Source of the DNA: Butyrivibrio sp.
GTDB lineage: Bacteria > Bacillota_A > Clostridia > Lachnospirales > Lachnospiraceae
Length of the DNA: 39,448 bases
Assembly: GCA_024690635.1 (NCBI GenBank)
Contig: JAILOW010000181.1
Span: forward strand, 1-39,448
Reading direction: 5' to 3'
Part shown: one piece after another, positions 26,001 through 33,417 of the stretch
Position numbering within the stretch: the first letter of the stretch is position 1
Layout of the letters: each line of letters begins with the position of its first letter
The notes under the pieces: model-generated
What the model was told of the DNA's origin: nothing
Database searches by the model: none
The model's input: the letters and a program-made list of their open reading frames with translations, nothing else
Position numbers and translations under genes: made by a program

Positions 26001-26564
26001 ATCGCTAATAAGAGCTCTCATGATATCTCTGTTTATGAGCATGTGCTCAGAGATAAAAGATCTCTCGATGACCTTACGAAATCCGGGCAGGATCTTGCCC
26101 ATAGTTTCGAAATATTCCGGGTGATGTTCGTGCTTAAGGTCAAGATAGGGCTGACCTGTCTCGGCACTGAACATATTTATCTCCCTGCAGGGAACGGTAT
26201 CTCCGTCCCAGACCATGTAATACTCATCCTCACAAACGGCGCTGTACTGCATTTTCAAAAACTGCTGATAATACCAGCCTGTTATGCCTCTTGGAAGCTT
26301 TTCTCCCTTTAATAGGGGCGCAAGCTTTCTACCCATGCAGGCATGAACATCATCAAAAGGTATCAGTGCATTTTCATCGAGCCATTTTGCCTTTCCGTTT
26401 ATCCTGTCATGGGCATTTACGATATCTCCCACCTGATCTCTTCCGATAAAGCAGATATCTCCGTATTTAAAACAGTTCGCAAGCCTTGGATAAAGAGGCA
26501 GAAGCCTCTCACAATCCGCCGGTGTCACAACTATAAGTACGTCAAAATGTTTTTCTGCCTGCAT
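23079..26564 (-). CDS. 1161-residue DUF6492/GT2/methyltransferase-like/FkbH-HAD/GNAT-like fusion
   Basis: Domain order read from the protein: residues 1-~300 DUF6492 (WYYQQFLKM 97-105, WDGDTVP 119-125). ~340-560 GT2 (TLIVLVSYNNLFF, VVDNGSTDGS, LLNNDTRL, PGYFEDDVLCMEIM). ~605-710 SAM-methyltransferase-like Rossmann fold (VLQYGCGLGSELKAI, VGIETSPRLYD). ~712-850 FkbH-like HAD domain (LIVWNMDDTFWQGVLSEGE, SISSKNDEAKV, VLFVDANVRNREQ). ~870-990 GNAT-like FkbH tail (VRDKFGDYGIVGFY, FRVLGMGVEQYVY). ~1000-1161 unrecognised. The HAD nucleophile position is Asn718 (codon AAC, 24413-24411) instead of Asp, and the usual DD of motif IV is DA, so phosphatase or phosphotransfer activity is doubtful. AAAGGAG lies 6 bases before the ATG. 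It is the last gene of the minus operon from 29944. Confidence 0.85.
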   Translation of the reverse strand: MQAEKHFDVLIVVTPADCERLLPLYPRLANCFKYGDICFIGRDQVGDIVNAHDRINGKAKWLDENALIPFDDVHACMGRKLAPLLKGEKLPRGITGWYYQQFLKMQYSAVCEDEYYMVWDGDTVPCREINMFSAETGQPYLDLKHEHHPEYFETMGKILPGFRKVIERSFISEHMLINRDIMRALISDIEKNDKIEGERFWEKIINCIEPEKIYDSSFSEFETYGTYVALRHPSVYKLREWHSFRLGASFFDINTICDRDFAWLGKDFDAISFEKDQSVSEENKNYFSNPEYQAKLSAKKMLQLAQMEYNDGYKEVWADDMGAAQANVRVGGYHTGGGKNNKTLIVLVSYNNLFFTRECIKSIRDVLSEGSYKIAVVDNGSTDGSHKWLSEQSDILYIRNEKNLGFGPACNQAVRATAGTEYADYDVFLLNNDTRLVFDALYFLKQALYSADDIGAVGSISNHAGNRQQVDVEFDRIDEYIKYGEKINVPMQGAMLERVRLSGFSMLVRRNLWDEIGGFDEDFVPGYFEDDVLCMEIMKKGFRLMVVRNSFIYHSGTESFVKINYNEVVKKNYALFKEKYGFDIMKYAYASGTVISQIPYDNNARFSVLQYGCGLGSELKAIKSLYPNSYCVGIETSPRLYDIARHTENVSESIDEFLELYGTNTYDVFIIEKRDLEVLSEEEQNLLSSLLSPNAAVLIKDAQLEEFPYENIRLIVWNMDDTFWQGVLSEGEVILPMSNADLIKTITDHGVVNSISSKNDEAKVMEELGSAGISELFVFNDINDGDIGQQLKLKLEAMKLTPETVLFVDANVRNREQAAYYCSGLETAGPEIIPYLSNFFAKSKAGDKDRKKLEHYRLLEKKAEARKSSASDEGFLAESKIEITVNRNCLEELDRIHELVMKSNRLNYTGNRDNKEILTRLITNDWNDCAYINVRDKFGDYGIVGFYCYNRWEKKMEHFLFSFRVLGMGVEQYVYNLLGCPDFEAPCDVATALEKDKEIPWIREDKTNEITKDPLRDGRARILVKGPRYMGGITPYLTGGSVTIELDMDDTTQNELSGELESKLFTNEYHVICYGISKDDIENVDRDIESVFRKLDGIYEGVKGNPMIILVSEDEINPVISEFAEDHDRMRVISISEYASGNAYFKIAGKVCDYINERISG

Positions 26565-26601
26565 AAAAAGCTCCTTTTATCAAATCGCATACAAAATAAC
26601 A

Positions 26602-27768
26602 TCAGCATGAAAAGCCTGCTGTTTTAAACATATCTTTCAGCTTGTCTTCGTATCTGAAATCCTTTTTAACTCTCTCCAAGCCTGCCTGAGCAACTTTCTC
26701 TCTTTCAGAGTCATGTTTCAGATAGTAATCCGAAAGTTCTATAGCCTCTTCAATACTTCCAAATACAGCAACCTCTTTACCAACTTCAAAATACTCGCAG
26801 ATCTCCGGCTGAGGATTGGTAAGAAGAAATCCTCCGCAGCCAAATACATCCAAAGCCCTCAAAGGTATGGCGCTCCGGGCAGATCTAAGGCTACTGTTAA
26901 GATTTATCTTTGAAGACTTGAACATCACAGGCATCTCATTTACATAATCAACGCCGCCATGTCTTTTTACGCTCTTTAATATCTGTTTCTCTGTTTCTCC
27001 GTAGTCAAGGGTATAGAGGTGAACGTCAAAGCGACGCCCCAGCATCTCCAAAAGAGATGTTCTGTCCATCCAGGTTATGTACTCTGAAATAGTGTAGGAA
27101 AGCTGTTCTTTTATGATCTGAAGATCGCTCCCTGCCGCCTTGTAGCATCTGTTCATCTCATCGATAACAGGCTGTGATATAAGCTCATCCACGATCCATC
27201 TGTCACGGATATTTCTCTGGGTATTAACGAGCTTATCTATATACATCATCATCTCATCTGACAGATTCCTTGTGATGATATCAAGCTTTGATTTGTAGAG
27301 CTTTCCCATAAAAGAGATGTCGGCCCTAAACCTGTCATCAGGTTTGAATTTCTCGAACTTCTCTGTATTTACTCCAAGGGGCATGTGCCAAAATCTGTCA
27401 TAGCCCAGCTTTTCATACTTCTCTATCTCTTTTTTATCAAAATGGAAAATGTAATTGGTCGCATATCCCATCTGCCCACAGGGAAGCACGTTCATGGGAG
27501 CGTCATAGGGCCATGAGATATATTTCATGTTTTTCTCGTGGCAGACCTGCGCTATGACAGGATAAAAGTCTGTGGACATGACGCAGTCAAAAGAGCCTTC
27601 ACTTAAGTCTTTTTCCAGCATCTGCCTGAAGTCTTCATTGGTATAAACGTCTTTTCCCTTAAAATCGTAATAGAGCTCTTTTACGGAGCTGTTTCCAAAA
27701 AGCTTATTAAGATACAGGGTCACATCATAGTTTGTATATGATGCGGAATTAACCATAAGTATTTTCAT
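26602..27768 (-). CDS. CgeB/DUF3880-like glycosyltransferase (copy 5)
   Basis: A 388-residue GT-B protein, third gene of the minus operon from 29944. It starts MKILMVNSASYTNYDV. The N-terminal lobe has MSTDFYPVIAQVCHEKNMKYISWPYDAP, the counterpart of FSFNYFP...VSWVYD in the left-hand copies. The C-terminal lobe has INLNSSLRS, IPLRALDVF and GGFLLTNPQPEI. It is more distant from copies 1-4 than those are from each other, for example MLGRRFDVHLYTLDYGETEK in the linker and KDFRYEDKLKDMF at the end. No signal peptide. It precedes the giant fusion gene by about 40 bases, so the two are likely co-expressed. The sugar is unknown. Confidence 0.87.
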   Translation of the reverse strand: MKILMVNSASYTNYDVTLYLNKLFGNSSVKELYYDFKGKDVYTNEDFRQMLEKDLSEGSFDCVMSTDFYPVIAQVCHEKNMKYISWPYDAPMNVLPCGQMGYATNYIFHFDKKEIEKYEKLGYDRFWHMPLGVNTEKFEKFKPDDRFRADISFMGKLYKSKLDIITRNLSDEMMMYIDKLVNTQRNIRDRWIVDELISQPVIDEMNRCYKAAGSDLQIIKEQLSYTISEYITWMDRTSLLEMLGRRFDVHLYTLDYGETEKQILKSVKRHGGVDYVNEMPVMFKSSKINLNSSLRSARSAIPLRALDVFGCGGFLLTNPQPEICEYFEVGKEVAVFGSIEEAIELSDYYLKHDSEREKVAQAGLERVKKDFRYEDKLKDMFKTAGFSC

Positions 27769-27785
27769 ATAATGCAGATCCCATC

Positions 27786-28955
27786 CTAGATTTCGCCGGA
27801 CATCTTCATATCATAAACATAAATCAGAAACTGCTCGGCTCTCTTTCTCCAGGTATCCTCCTTTACAGCGCGGCTAAAGGCACGCTCTGCCATGTTCTGT
27901 CTTGAAACATCATCGGAAAGAAGTTCTTTTATCCTCTCAGCAAGAGTCTTTGTGTCCTTCAGATCAAAGAGGATCATCTCCTCGCCGTCGGTATACTGCT
28001 CTTCAAGGCAGGTTGTCCTGTCACTTACAACAACGCATCCTGCCAGCATGCTGCCTGCTATCCTCTCGGTAAAGCCGTCCTTGTGCCAGGTCATGATATT
28101 AAGTGAAAGCCTGGACTTTGCAAGTTCCCTCGTGGTTTCTTCCGGTGAGATCTCCGGCTTAATGTGCAGGTTTTTATTATCTGCAAAAGGCGAGCTCTTC
28201 CAGCTGTCACCATACACGGTCAGTTCCACATTGTTCTCCAGAAGAGCTGCTATAACCTTTTCTCTGTAATAAGCAGCTGCGCAGGTTATCATCATCTTGC
28301 AGTCATCAAAAAGATCCAGAAACTCTTTATCAGAGAGCTTACGTCCGCTTTTTTCAAGAAGCTCCTCAAGTACCTTTTCCGGAGTTTCGTTATAGTTTTT
28401 CCTAAGCTCCAAAAGATATGCATTTAAAAAGCGTTTCAAAGGGCTCTTTCGAATGTATTCAAAAACTCCCCGATAGTTGTTGTAGGTTCCGATAAATACA
28501 AGTCCCTTTTCTTTTGCGCTGTCGATATCCTCGTTCACATTCCCTGCAGGAGGAAGCAACAGAGCATCCTTCACAGCCGGATAGTATCGCTGAATAAAAG
28601 AAATATAGTTTCTGTCATGGGTAAGGACATAATAGTCCTTTGGAGCTTTTTCAAAATGCTCTTTCCTCCAGATGGGATGGTCCATGTTGAAATCAAATTT
28701 TGGTCCCTTTATGAGATCATGGAGAAAGCATTTTTTTGATTCCAGCCATATGCTGAAAACACCGGTCTGAAAGCCGATGACCGCCGTAAATTCCCTGCCC
28801 ACGTAATTTGCAATGCTTCCAAGGTCATCTCCCGATACGTCATGGTAAATTACCTCAAGTCCCAGCTTTTCAAATTCATCGCCAAGAGAACGTGCCATGT
28901 AGTTCAGCACGTTATAGCAGGTATCATCTCCTAAATAAATCAGTACAGGGTTCAT
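27786..28955 (-). CDS. DUF3880/CgeB-like glycosyltransferase (divergent copy 6)
   Basis: A 389-residue protein whose ATG overlaps the stop of the GT8 gene (ATGA), so the two are coupled. The N-terminal lobe (MNPVLIYLGDDTCYNVLNYM) and HDLIKGPKFDFNMDHP, then DYYVLTHDRNYISFIQRYYP, fit the DUF3880 type. The C-terminal lobe has VELTVYGDSWKSS, LSLNIMTWHKDGFTERIAGS and GCVVVSDRT, and ends in the RAEQFLIYVYDMK region, a GT1-like donor site. It has diverged clearly from copies 1-5, lacking IPLRALDIM. Function in glycan extension is inferred from family and context. Confidence 0.8.
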   Translation of the reverse strand: MNPVLIYLGDDTCYNVLNYMARSLGDEFEKLGLEVIYHDVSGDDLGSIANYVGREFTAVIGFQTGVFSIWLESKKCFLHDLIKGPKFDFNMDHPIWRKEHFEKAPKDYYVLTHDRNYISFIQRYYPAVKDALLLPPAGNVNEDIDSAKEKGLVFIGTYNNYRGVFEYIRKSPLKRFLNAYLLELRKNYNETPEKVLEELLEKSGRKLSDKEFLDLFDDCKMMITCAAAYYREKVIAALLENNVELTVYGDSWKSSPFADNKNLHIKPEISPEETTRELAKSRLSLNIMTWHKDGFTERIAGSMLAGCVVVSDRTTCLEEQYTDGEEMILFDLKDTKTLAERIKELLSDDVSRQNMAERAFSRAVKEDTWRKRAEQFLIYVYDMKMSGEI

Positions 28956-29944
28956 ACCGTGTCCCTTTCACTGCCTCCGCCGGCTCCAAGTGATGCAAAG
29001 CTTCGAAGAGCTGCGGATGCTTTTTCCAGCGCTATTTCCATTTCGTTCTTGCTGTTTATAAGAAATTCGATATAGTTCTCAACTGTTGTATCAGCCATAG
29101 CGGAGTTTACAAAATCTTCCATGAGTTCATTGTAATATCCTGTTTTTTTGGCATATTCCCACCAGATCTTTTCAATGTCAAAATGTACAGATTCGTTGTT
29201 CCAGGGCTTTGCCCCGGCATAGTGGATGATGGCAACTCCCTCTTTTACAACCTCGTATGTGATCTTAGCATTGTGAGCCGCTCTGGCAAAAAGGTCATAA
29301 ACTATATGGTCGGCATAACCAACCTTCCCAAGATGAACCCAGTTAAGGATATCCTGATCCGGAGCTTCCATTTCATAGTTCCACGCCCTGATGGCATCCA
29401 GATAAGTATCAAAAGAATAGTTTTCCCGCATCTGTTCTATGTTCAAAACCATCACACCGGCATTAAAATACCTAAAGCCATGCTCATAGGCTTCTTTAAA
29501 CATTTCGTTATGCTTTTCTCCGTATCTTTCGGCAAGATTAAGTCCGCCTTTATCGTCGCAGGCGATAATATCGTTACCGTCAAAGGGCATATTGTAAAGC
29601 TCATCCAAGGGCTTGTTTACGATCATATCTCCGTCCAGATATAAAGCTCTGCCAACTTCTTTTGGCAAAAGCTCCAACATCATAAGCCTGTAATAAGTCT
29701 CAATGCTCCACTGGTCGTTATGTGGCAGCCTGTCATCAAACAAAGACCTGTCCACAGGAACAGAATGGAGAATGATATTATCACAGGGGATCTTTTCATT
29801 CATGTCCCTGATATCATCTTCCGACAATTCACTGTTTAAAAGAAATACCTCAATTTGCTCGTTTGTATTGTTTTGTCCAAGTGACGCAAGCATGACTGCA
29901 GTGTAGGGTATGTATTTTTTATTCAGAGCTGTAACAATGTTCAT
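28952..29944 (-). CDS. Family 8 glycosyltransferase (GT8)
   Basis: A 330-residue retaining glycosyltransferase, first gene of the minus operon. MNIVTALNKKYIPYTAVMLA starts the GT-A fold. The DxD motif is LYLDGDMIVNKPL (D104, D106), NAGVMVLN lies at 161-168 and the C-terminal HYAGAKPW at 241-248, all standard GT8 marks. GT8 enzymes use UDP-glucose, UDP-galactose or similar donors; which one applies here is unclear. GGAGA lies ahead of the ATG, with an extended -10 promoter about 35 bases upstream. The tail after residue ~270 is helical and ends in a glycine-serine segment (LGAGGGSERDTV). Confidence 0.92.
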   Translation of the reverse strand: MNIVTALNKKYIPYTAVMLASLGQNNTNEQIEVFLLNSELSEDDIRDMNEKIPCDNIILHSVPVDRSLFDDRLPHNDQWSIETYYRLMMLELLPKEVGRALYLDGDMIVNKPLDELYNMPFDGNDIIACDDKGGLNLAERYGEKHNEMFKEAYEHGFRYFNAGVMVLNIEQMRENYSFDTYLDAIRAWNYEMEAPDQDILNWVHLGKVGYADHIVYDLFARAAHNAKITYEVVKEGVAIIHYAGAKPWNNESVHFDIEKIWWEYAKKTGYYNELMEDFVNSAMADTTVENYIEFLINSKNEMEIALEKASAALRSFASLGAGGGSERDTV

Positions 29945-29976
29945 GCGTTCTTTTCTCCATTAATCATGGTACTCAT

Positions 29977-29985
29977 ATTATATCA
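29977..29985 (-). promoter_or_regulatory. Extended -10 promoter for the GT8 operon
   Basis: The minus strand reads TGATATAAT, identical to the element at 5425-5433. It lies 33 bases upstream of the GT8 start at 29944. There is no recognisable -35. The gap 29945-30117 holds this promoter and the opposing one at 30026-30054; I see nothing else in it. Confidence 0.55.
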
Positions 29986-30025
29986 TTTATAGATAGCTTT
30001 TATTCGTTTTTTAGGGCTCCATTTC

Positions 30026-30054
30026 TTGGCAAAAACCCGTAAGAAAGCTATATT
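30026..30054 (+). promoter_or_regulatory. Promoter for the FAD oxidoreductase gene
   Basis: TTGGCA (30026-30031), a 17-base spacer and TATATT (30049-30054), each one mismatch from consensus. The start codon is at 30118 with AGAAGGG at 30107-30113, leaving a leader of about 55-60 bases. Confidence 0.55.
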
Positions 30055-30117
30055 AATACTAGGATAAATTCCTTAATCGATCATGTCTAAATTCTTCTGA
30101 AACGAAAGAAGGGTCTT

Positions 30118-31326
30118 ATGAAAGTAAAGTATCTCATCCTTGGGGCAGGCCCCGCAGGACTTACAGTTGCAAATACTTTGAAGCAAAGAGGCGAAGATTC
30201 TTTTCTGGTCCTTGAAAAAGAATCCGAGGCAGGCGGCCTTTGCCGCAGTACCACAGTTGACGGAAGCCCCTTTGATATAGGAGGAGGTCATTTTCTGGAC
30301 GTAAGGCGCCCTGCGGTAAATGAGTTTCTCTTTGGCTTCATGCCAAGGGATGAGTGGGATCTCTACGACAGAAAAACTTCCCTTGTAATAAACGGTGTCT
30401 CCATAGGCCAGCCCATCGAAGCCCATATATGGGAGCTTCCCCTTGAAAGTCAGGTGGAATACCTTAAGTCCATCGCTGTTGCAGGCTGCAATCTTGGCAC
30501 ACTCATTCCGGAAAAGTTTGTGGACTGGATCTATTGGAAGCTTGGAAAAAGGATCGCCGAAGATTACATGATCCCCTACAACCAGAAAATGTTTGGAAAA
30601 GACCTGGATCTTCTGGGCACCTACTGGCTTGATAAACTTCCGAACGTAAGCTTTGAAGAGACTCTTTTGTCCTGTCTTGAAAAAAAGCCCTACGGCAAAG
30701 ATCCGGGACATACACAGTTTCTTTATCCTAAAAAATACGGTTACGGCGAAGTATGGCTTCGTATGGCAGATGCCCTTGGTGACCACATCGAATATGGCAA
30801 AGAGGTCAGCGGCATCGACTTTAACTCCAAAAGCGTTATCGTTTCAGACGGCGAAAAATATGAAGCTGACATTATAGTCACCACAGTGCCCTGGATGACA
30901 ATTAACGATATCACAGGAATCCCGGATAAAATAAAAACAGGAATCGGGAGGCTTAAATACAGCTCGATCCAGACACAGTACCATGAGGAAAATCTTGATA
31001 CCGACTCCCAGTGGATCTACTATCCGGATCCTGCGCTTTCCTATCACCGCATCCTTGTGCGTCATAATTTCTGCCCGGGCAGCAAAGGCTACTGGACGGA
31101 AACAAACAAAGAGCGTGTGGACAGTTCGGCAAATAACAGCAGTTTCAGTTATATGAACAAGTTCGCTTATCCCCTTAATACTCTGGGAAAACCGGAGTTT
31201 ATGAAAGAGCTCCTTAGCCTGGCAAAATCCCATGACATCTACGGTCTTGGCCGATGGGGTGAGCACAGTCACTACAATTCGGATGTTACGGTTGAACTTG
31301 CGTTAAAGCTTGCAGAGTCTATCTGA
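30118..31326 (+). CDS. FAD-dependent oxidoreductase (amine-oxidase/UDP-galactopyranose-mutase-like)
   Basis: A 402-residue flavoprotein. The dinucleotide-binding motif is at the very N-terminus: LILGAGPAGLTVANTL with GAGPAG at 9-14, then VLEKESEAGGLCRS. FDIGGGHFLDVRR follows, as in protoporphyrinogen-oxidase-like and UDP-galactopyranose-mutase-like flavoproteins. Near the middle is FLYPKKYGYGEVWLRMADAL, and near the C-terminus DIYGLGRWGEHSH. Proteins of this group in polysaccharide clusters remodel a nucleotide sugar or lipid-linked sugar; the substrate here is unknown, and true mutase activity cannot be claimed from motifs alone. Its TGA stop overlaps an extended -10 element for the next gene. 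Confidence 0.78.
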   Translation: MKVKYLILGAGPAGLTVANTLKQRGEDSFLVLEKESEAGGLCRSTTVDGSPFDIGGGHFLDVRRPAVNEFLFGFMPRDEWDLYDRKTSLVINGVSIGQPIEAHIWELPLESQVEYLKSIAVAGCNLGTLIPEKFVDWIYWKLGKRIAEDYMIPYNQKMFGKDLDLLGTYWLDKLPNVSFEETLLSCLEKKPYGKDPGHTQFLYPKKYGYGEVWLRMADALGDHIEYGKEVSGIDFNSKSVIVSDGEKYEADIIVTTVPWMTINDITGIPDKIKTGIGRLKYSSIQTQYHEENLDTDSQWIYYPDPALSYHRILVRHNFCPGSKGYWTETNKERVDSSANNSSFSYMNKFAYPLNTLGKPEFMKELLSLAKSHDIYGLGRWGEHSHYNSDVTVELALKLAESI

Positions 31327-31332
31327 TATAAT
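31324..31332 (+). promoter_or_regulatory. Extended -10 element overlapping the upstream stop codon
   Basis: TGATATAAT in plus orientation, where the TGA is the stop codon of the FAD oxidoreductase gene. AGGAGG at 31357-31362 and the ATG at 31368 follow at normal distances, so the DUF6492 gene can be transcribed on its own as well as by readthrough. Confidence 0.5.
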
Positions 31333-31367
31333 AAAATTATTCAAGTCAAAAACATCAGGAGGATCCT

Positions 31368-32357
31368 ATGGATACATCTTTTTACGGCAATGCCCTGTAT
31401 ACTTGCATGATTCCCACCATTACAAGGGATTATATGCGTATGCATTTGCACTACAAGCGTATATTCAGGCACCTTCCGGTAAAGCAGATAACCTTCGTCG
31501 GCCCTGCAGATCTTGAAGATGCTGTTAACAACGATGTTCAGGCAGATGTATTTGAAGGTCATCCCGTTTCATATATAAACGAAAACGACCTTCTTGCCAT
31601 AGACAAGATCCGTCCTGTATTCAACAGTCTCATAACGCCCGAAAACAATCTTAAACCCACTGCTGTAAACTGGTATTATCAGCAGTTCTTAAAGATGGCT
31701 TTTTCACTTGTTTGCAAAGACGAATACTATCTGTGCTGGGATTCGGATACCGTTCCCTTAAGACACATCGAGATGTTCAGCCCCGAGGGCAAACCGTATT
31801 TTGATGTTAAGCCTGAGTTTAACGAATCTTATTTTGTCACCATAGAAAGGCTCTTTGGATTTTCAAAGATAATAGAAAAGTCTTTTGTTGCCGAGCATAT
31901 GATCTTCAATGTTTCTTTTATGAAGGACATGATAAAAGAGATTGAAAATACCGACTATCAGGGATCTGCCTTTTACGAAAAGATCCTCTATGCCGTAGGC
32001 AGCGATAATCTTAATCAGGGCTTTTCGGAATTTGAAACCTTCGGATCCTGGGTTGGAATGCATCATTCATCAGCCTACAAGCTCCGTGAATGGAGATCCT
32101 TCAGGAACACCAACTTCTTTACGGATATAAGCGAAGCTACGGAGGAAGACTTTACCTGGCTTTCAAAGGACTATGACGCTGCAACCTTTGAAAAATATCA
32201 GGAGACAAGCGATGTTTTAAATCAGCTTTTCAGAGATCCCAGATACAGAGAAAAGCTCTCTCCCAAGCAGTTCTACACATCGGTCCTTGAAAGCGGTATT
32301 TTCGGAGAATACGTAGACGGAGCTGTTGTCAGCGAAGACTTCAACGCCCCTGCATAA
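31368..32357 (+). CDS. DUF6492-type glycosyltransferase-like protein (copy 2)
   Basis: A 329-residue paralogue of the 6642-7610 gene. It carries NWYYQQFLKM (101-110) and CWDSDTVPL (about 123-131), the putative DxD metal site. EKSFVAEHMIF, FSEFETFGSWVG and LSPKQFYTSVLESGI also match copy 1. AGGAGG lies 5 bases before the ATG. It could be co-transcribed with the FAD oxidoreductase or driven by the extended -10 at its upstream edge. Transferase function is inferred from the fold-type motif and the setting. The codon-level differences from copy 1 show an old split. Its stop is 14 bases from that of the convergent GT-D gene, with no terminator between. Confidence 0.75.
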   Translation: MDTSFYGNALYTCMIPTITRDYMRMHLHYKRIFRHLPVKQITFVGPADLEDAVNNDVQADVFEGHPVSYINENDLLAIDKIRPVFNSLITPENNLKPTAVNWYYQQFLKMAFSLVCKDEYYLCWDSDTVPLRHIEMFSPEGKPYFDVKPEFNESYFVTIERLFGFSKIIEKSFVAEHMIFNVSFMKDMIKEIENTDYQGSAFYEKILYAVGSDNLNQGFSEFETFGSWVGMHHSSAYKLREWRSFRNTNFFTDISEATEEDFTWLSKDYDAATFEKYQETSDVLNQLFRDPRYREKLSPKQFYTSVLESGIFGEYVDGAVVSEDFNAPA

Positions 32358-32371
32358 TAGCACCTTAAGTA

Positions 32372-33406
32372 TCAATACACTCTGGCAACCACTTGAGAGC
32401 AGAAGGTCTCATCAGTGATGTCCTCAATTTCCCTGCGTTTGCCCACTTCATCCCAGTTACAGTATTTATAGGATATGGATACGTCCTGAAGATTATCCAG
32501 ATTTCTTACATATTTCTCGTAGTACAGATCGGCATGGCCAATGTCCACCGCCTGATAACCTGCTTTATAAAGATCATAGGAAAGAGCTGTTGCTGTAGGC
32601 CCAAGGGCTATCAGGAACAGCTTGTTTTTTGGCTGTTTAAGAGCTTCATTCATTATATCGTCATAGCGGTCTATGGCATTCTCTGCAGGAGCAAGGATCC
32701 TCTCTATGCTTTCGCAGTTATCAAAAAGATCGTTTCCAACACCCATTCCGGTATGTCTTCCCTCGATGAAGACGCAGTCTCTTTTGTCCCACACTTCTTT
32801 AAGTTCTGCAAGCTCTATATCATTTGCTATTTCATGCATGAGAGTATTGGCATACTGCCTGTGGGGATCAAGGAGCCCGGCATGCTGAAGCCTTATGCCC
32901 GGTCGCATATAGGCTCTCACCGCATCTGCATCCTTTTCTGTATAATCCTCAAGACTTCCGTAGAATCTTCTCTGAAGACCAATAAGAAGTCCCTCCTCAT
33001 TGCACTCAAGAACCTTGGACAGCTTCGCAGCCAAAATATCAGATGCGCTCTGAAAATTCCATCTTCCGATGCCTGCGATAACAGCAAACTCACCGTCACC
33101 GAATCTGCTGATGCTTCTTTTTTTGTCTATGACTTCACGTCTGGTCTCGTGCTTACTTAAGATCTTAGGAATAAATACAGTGGATACATAGCTCTTATCC
33201 CTGAACTCATAAGGGAAGCTCTCAATGCGGGCTCTGTTGACATAGACATATTCCTTTATCACTTCGATATCAGTCTTTTGTTTTTCAGTCAGGGAAATAA
33301 GCTCATTAAGCTTTTGCGCCATATCCTGTTGCCCGGCCTGCAGTCCTTTATTCATTTTTCCAAGCTCTTTAACTTCGCTTATGATTTCGTCAACGCTTTT
33401 TTCCAT
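32372..33406 (-). CDS. GT-D fold glycosyltransferase (DUF1792-like), copy 2
   Basis: The frame is open from ATG 33418, which overlaps the upstream stop as TAATG. The ATG at 33406 is preferred because GGGGGA lies 4-5 bases ahead, giving 344 residues and an N-terminus in register with copy 1. Residues 1-50 are a coiled coil (EIISEVKELGKMNKGLQAGQ). Then come VNRARIESFPYEFRDKSYVS, RFGDGEF at 101-107 with the Asp-x-Glu motif intact, GMGVGNDLFDNC, ALGPTATALSYDL and VDIGHADLYYE. All active-site motifs match copy 1, so this is probably active. It is second in the operon after the GT4-GT2 fusion. The sugar is unknown. Confidence 0.85.
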   Translation of the reverse strand: MEKSVDEIISEVKELGKMNKGLQAGQQDMAQKLNELISLTEKQKTDIEVIKEYVYVNRARIESFPYEFRDKSYVSTVFIPKILSKHETRREVIDKKRSISRFGDGEFAVIAGIGRWNFQSASDILAAKLSKVLECNEEGLLIGLQRRFYGSLEDYTEKDADAVRAYMRPGIRLQHAGLLDPHRQYANTLMHEIANDIELAELKEVWDKRDCVFIEGRHTGMGVGNDLFDNCESIERILAPAENAIDRYDDIMNEALKQPKNKLFLIALGPTATALSYDLYKAGYQAVDIGHADLYYEKYVRNLDNLQDVSISYKYCNWDEVGKRREIEDITDETFCSQVVARVY

Positions 33407-33417
33407 GTATTCCCCCA

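Noticed and set aside
30073..30786. A 237-codon minus-strand frame
   Set aside because: Antisense to the FAD oxidoreductase, whose GAGPAG motif and ribosome site support the plus frame.
32393..33160. A 255-codon plus-strand frame
   Set aside because: Antisense to GT-D copy 2; the minus-strand protein is conserved with two paralogues and the plus frame is not.
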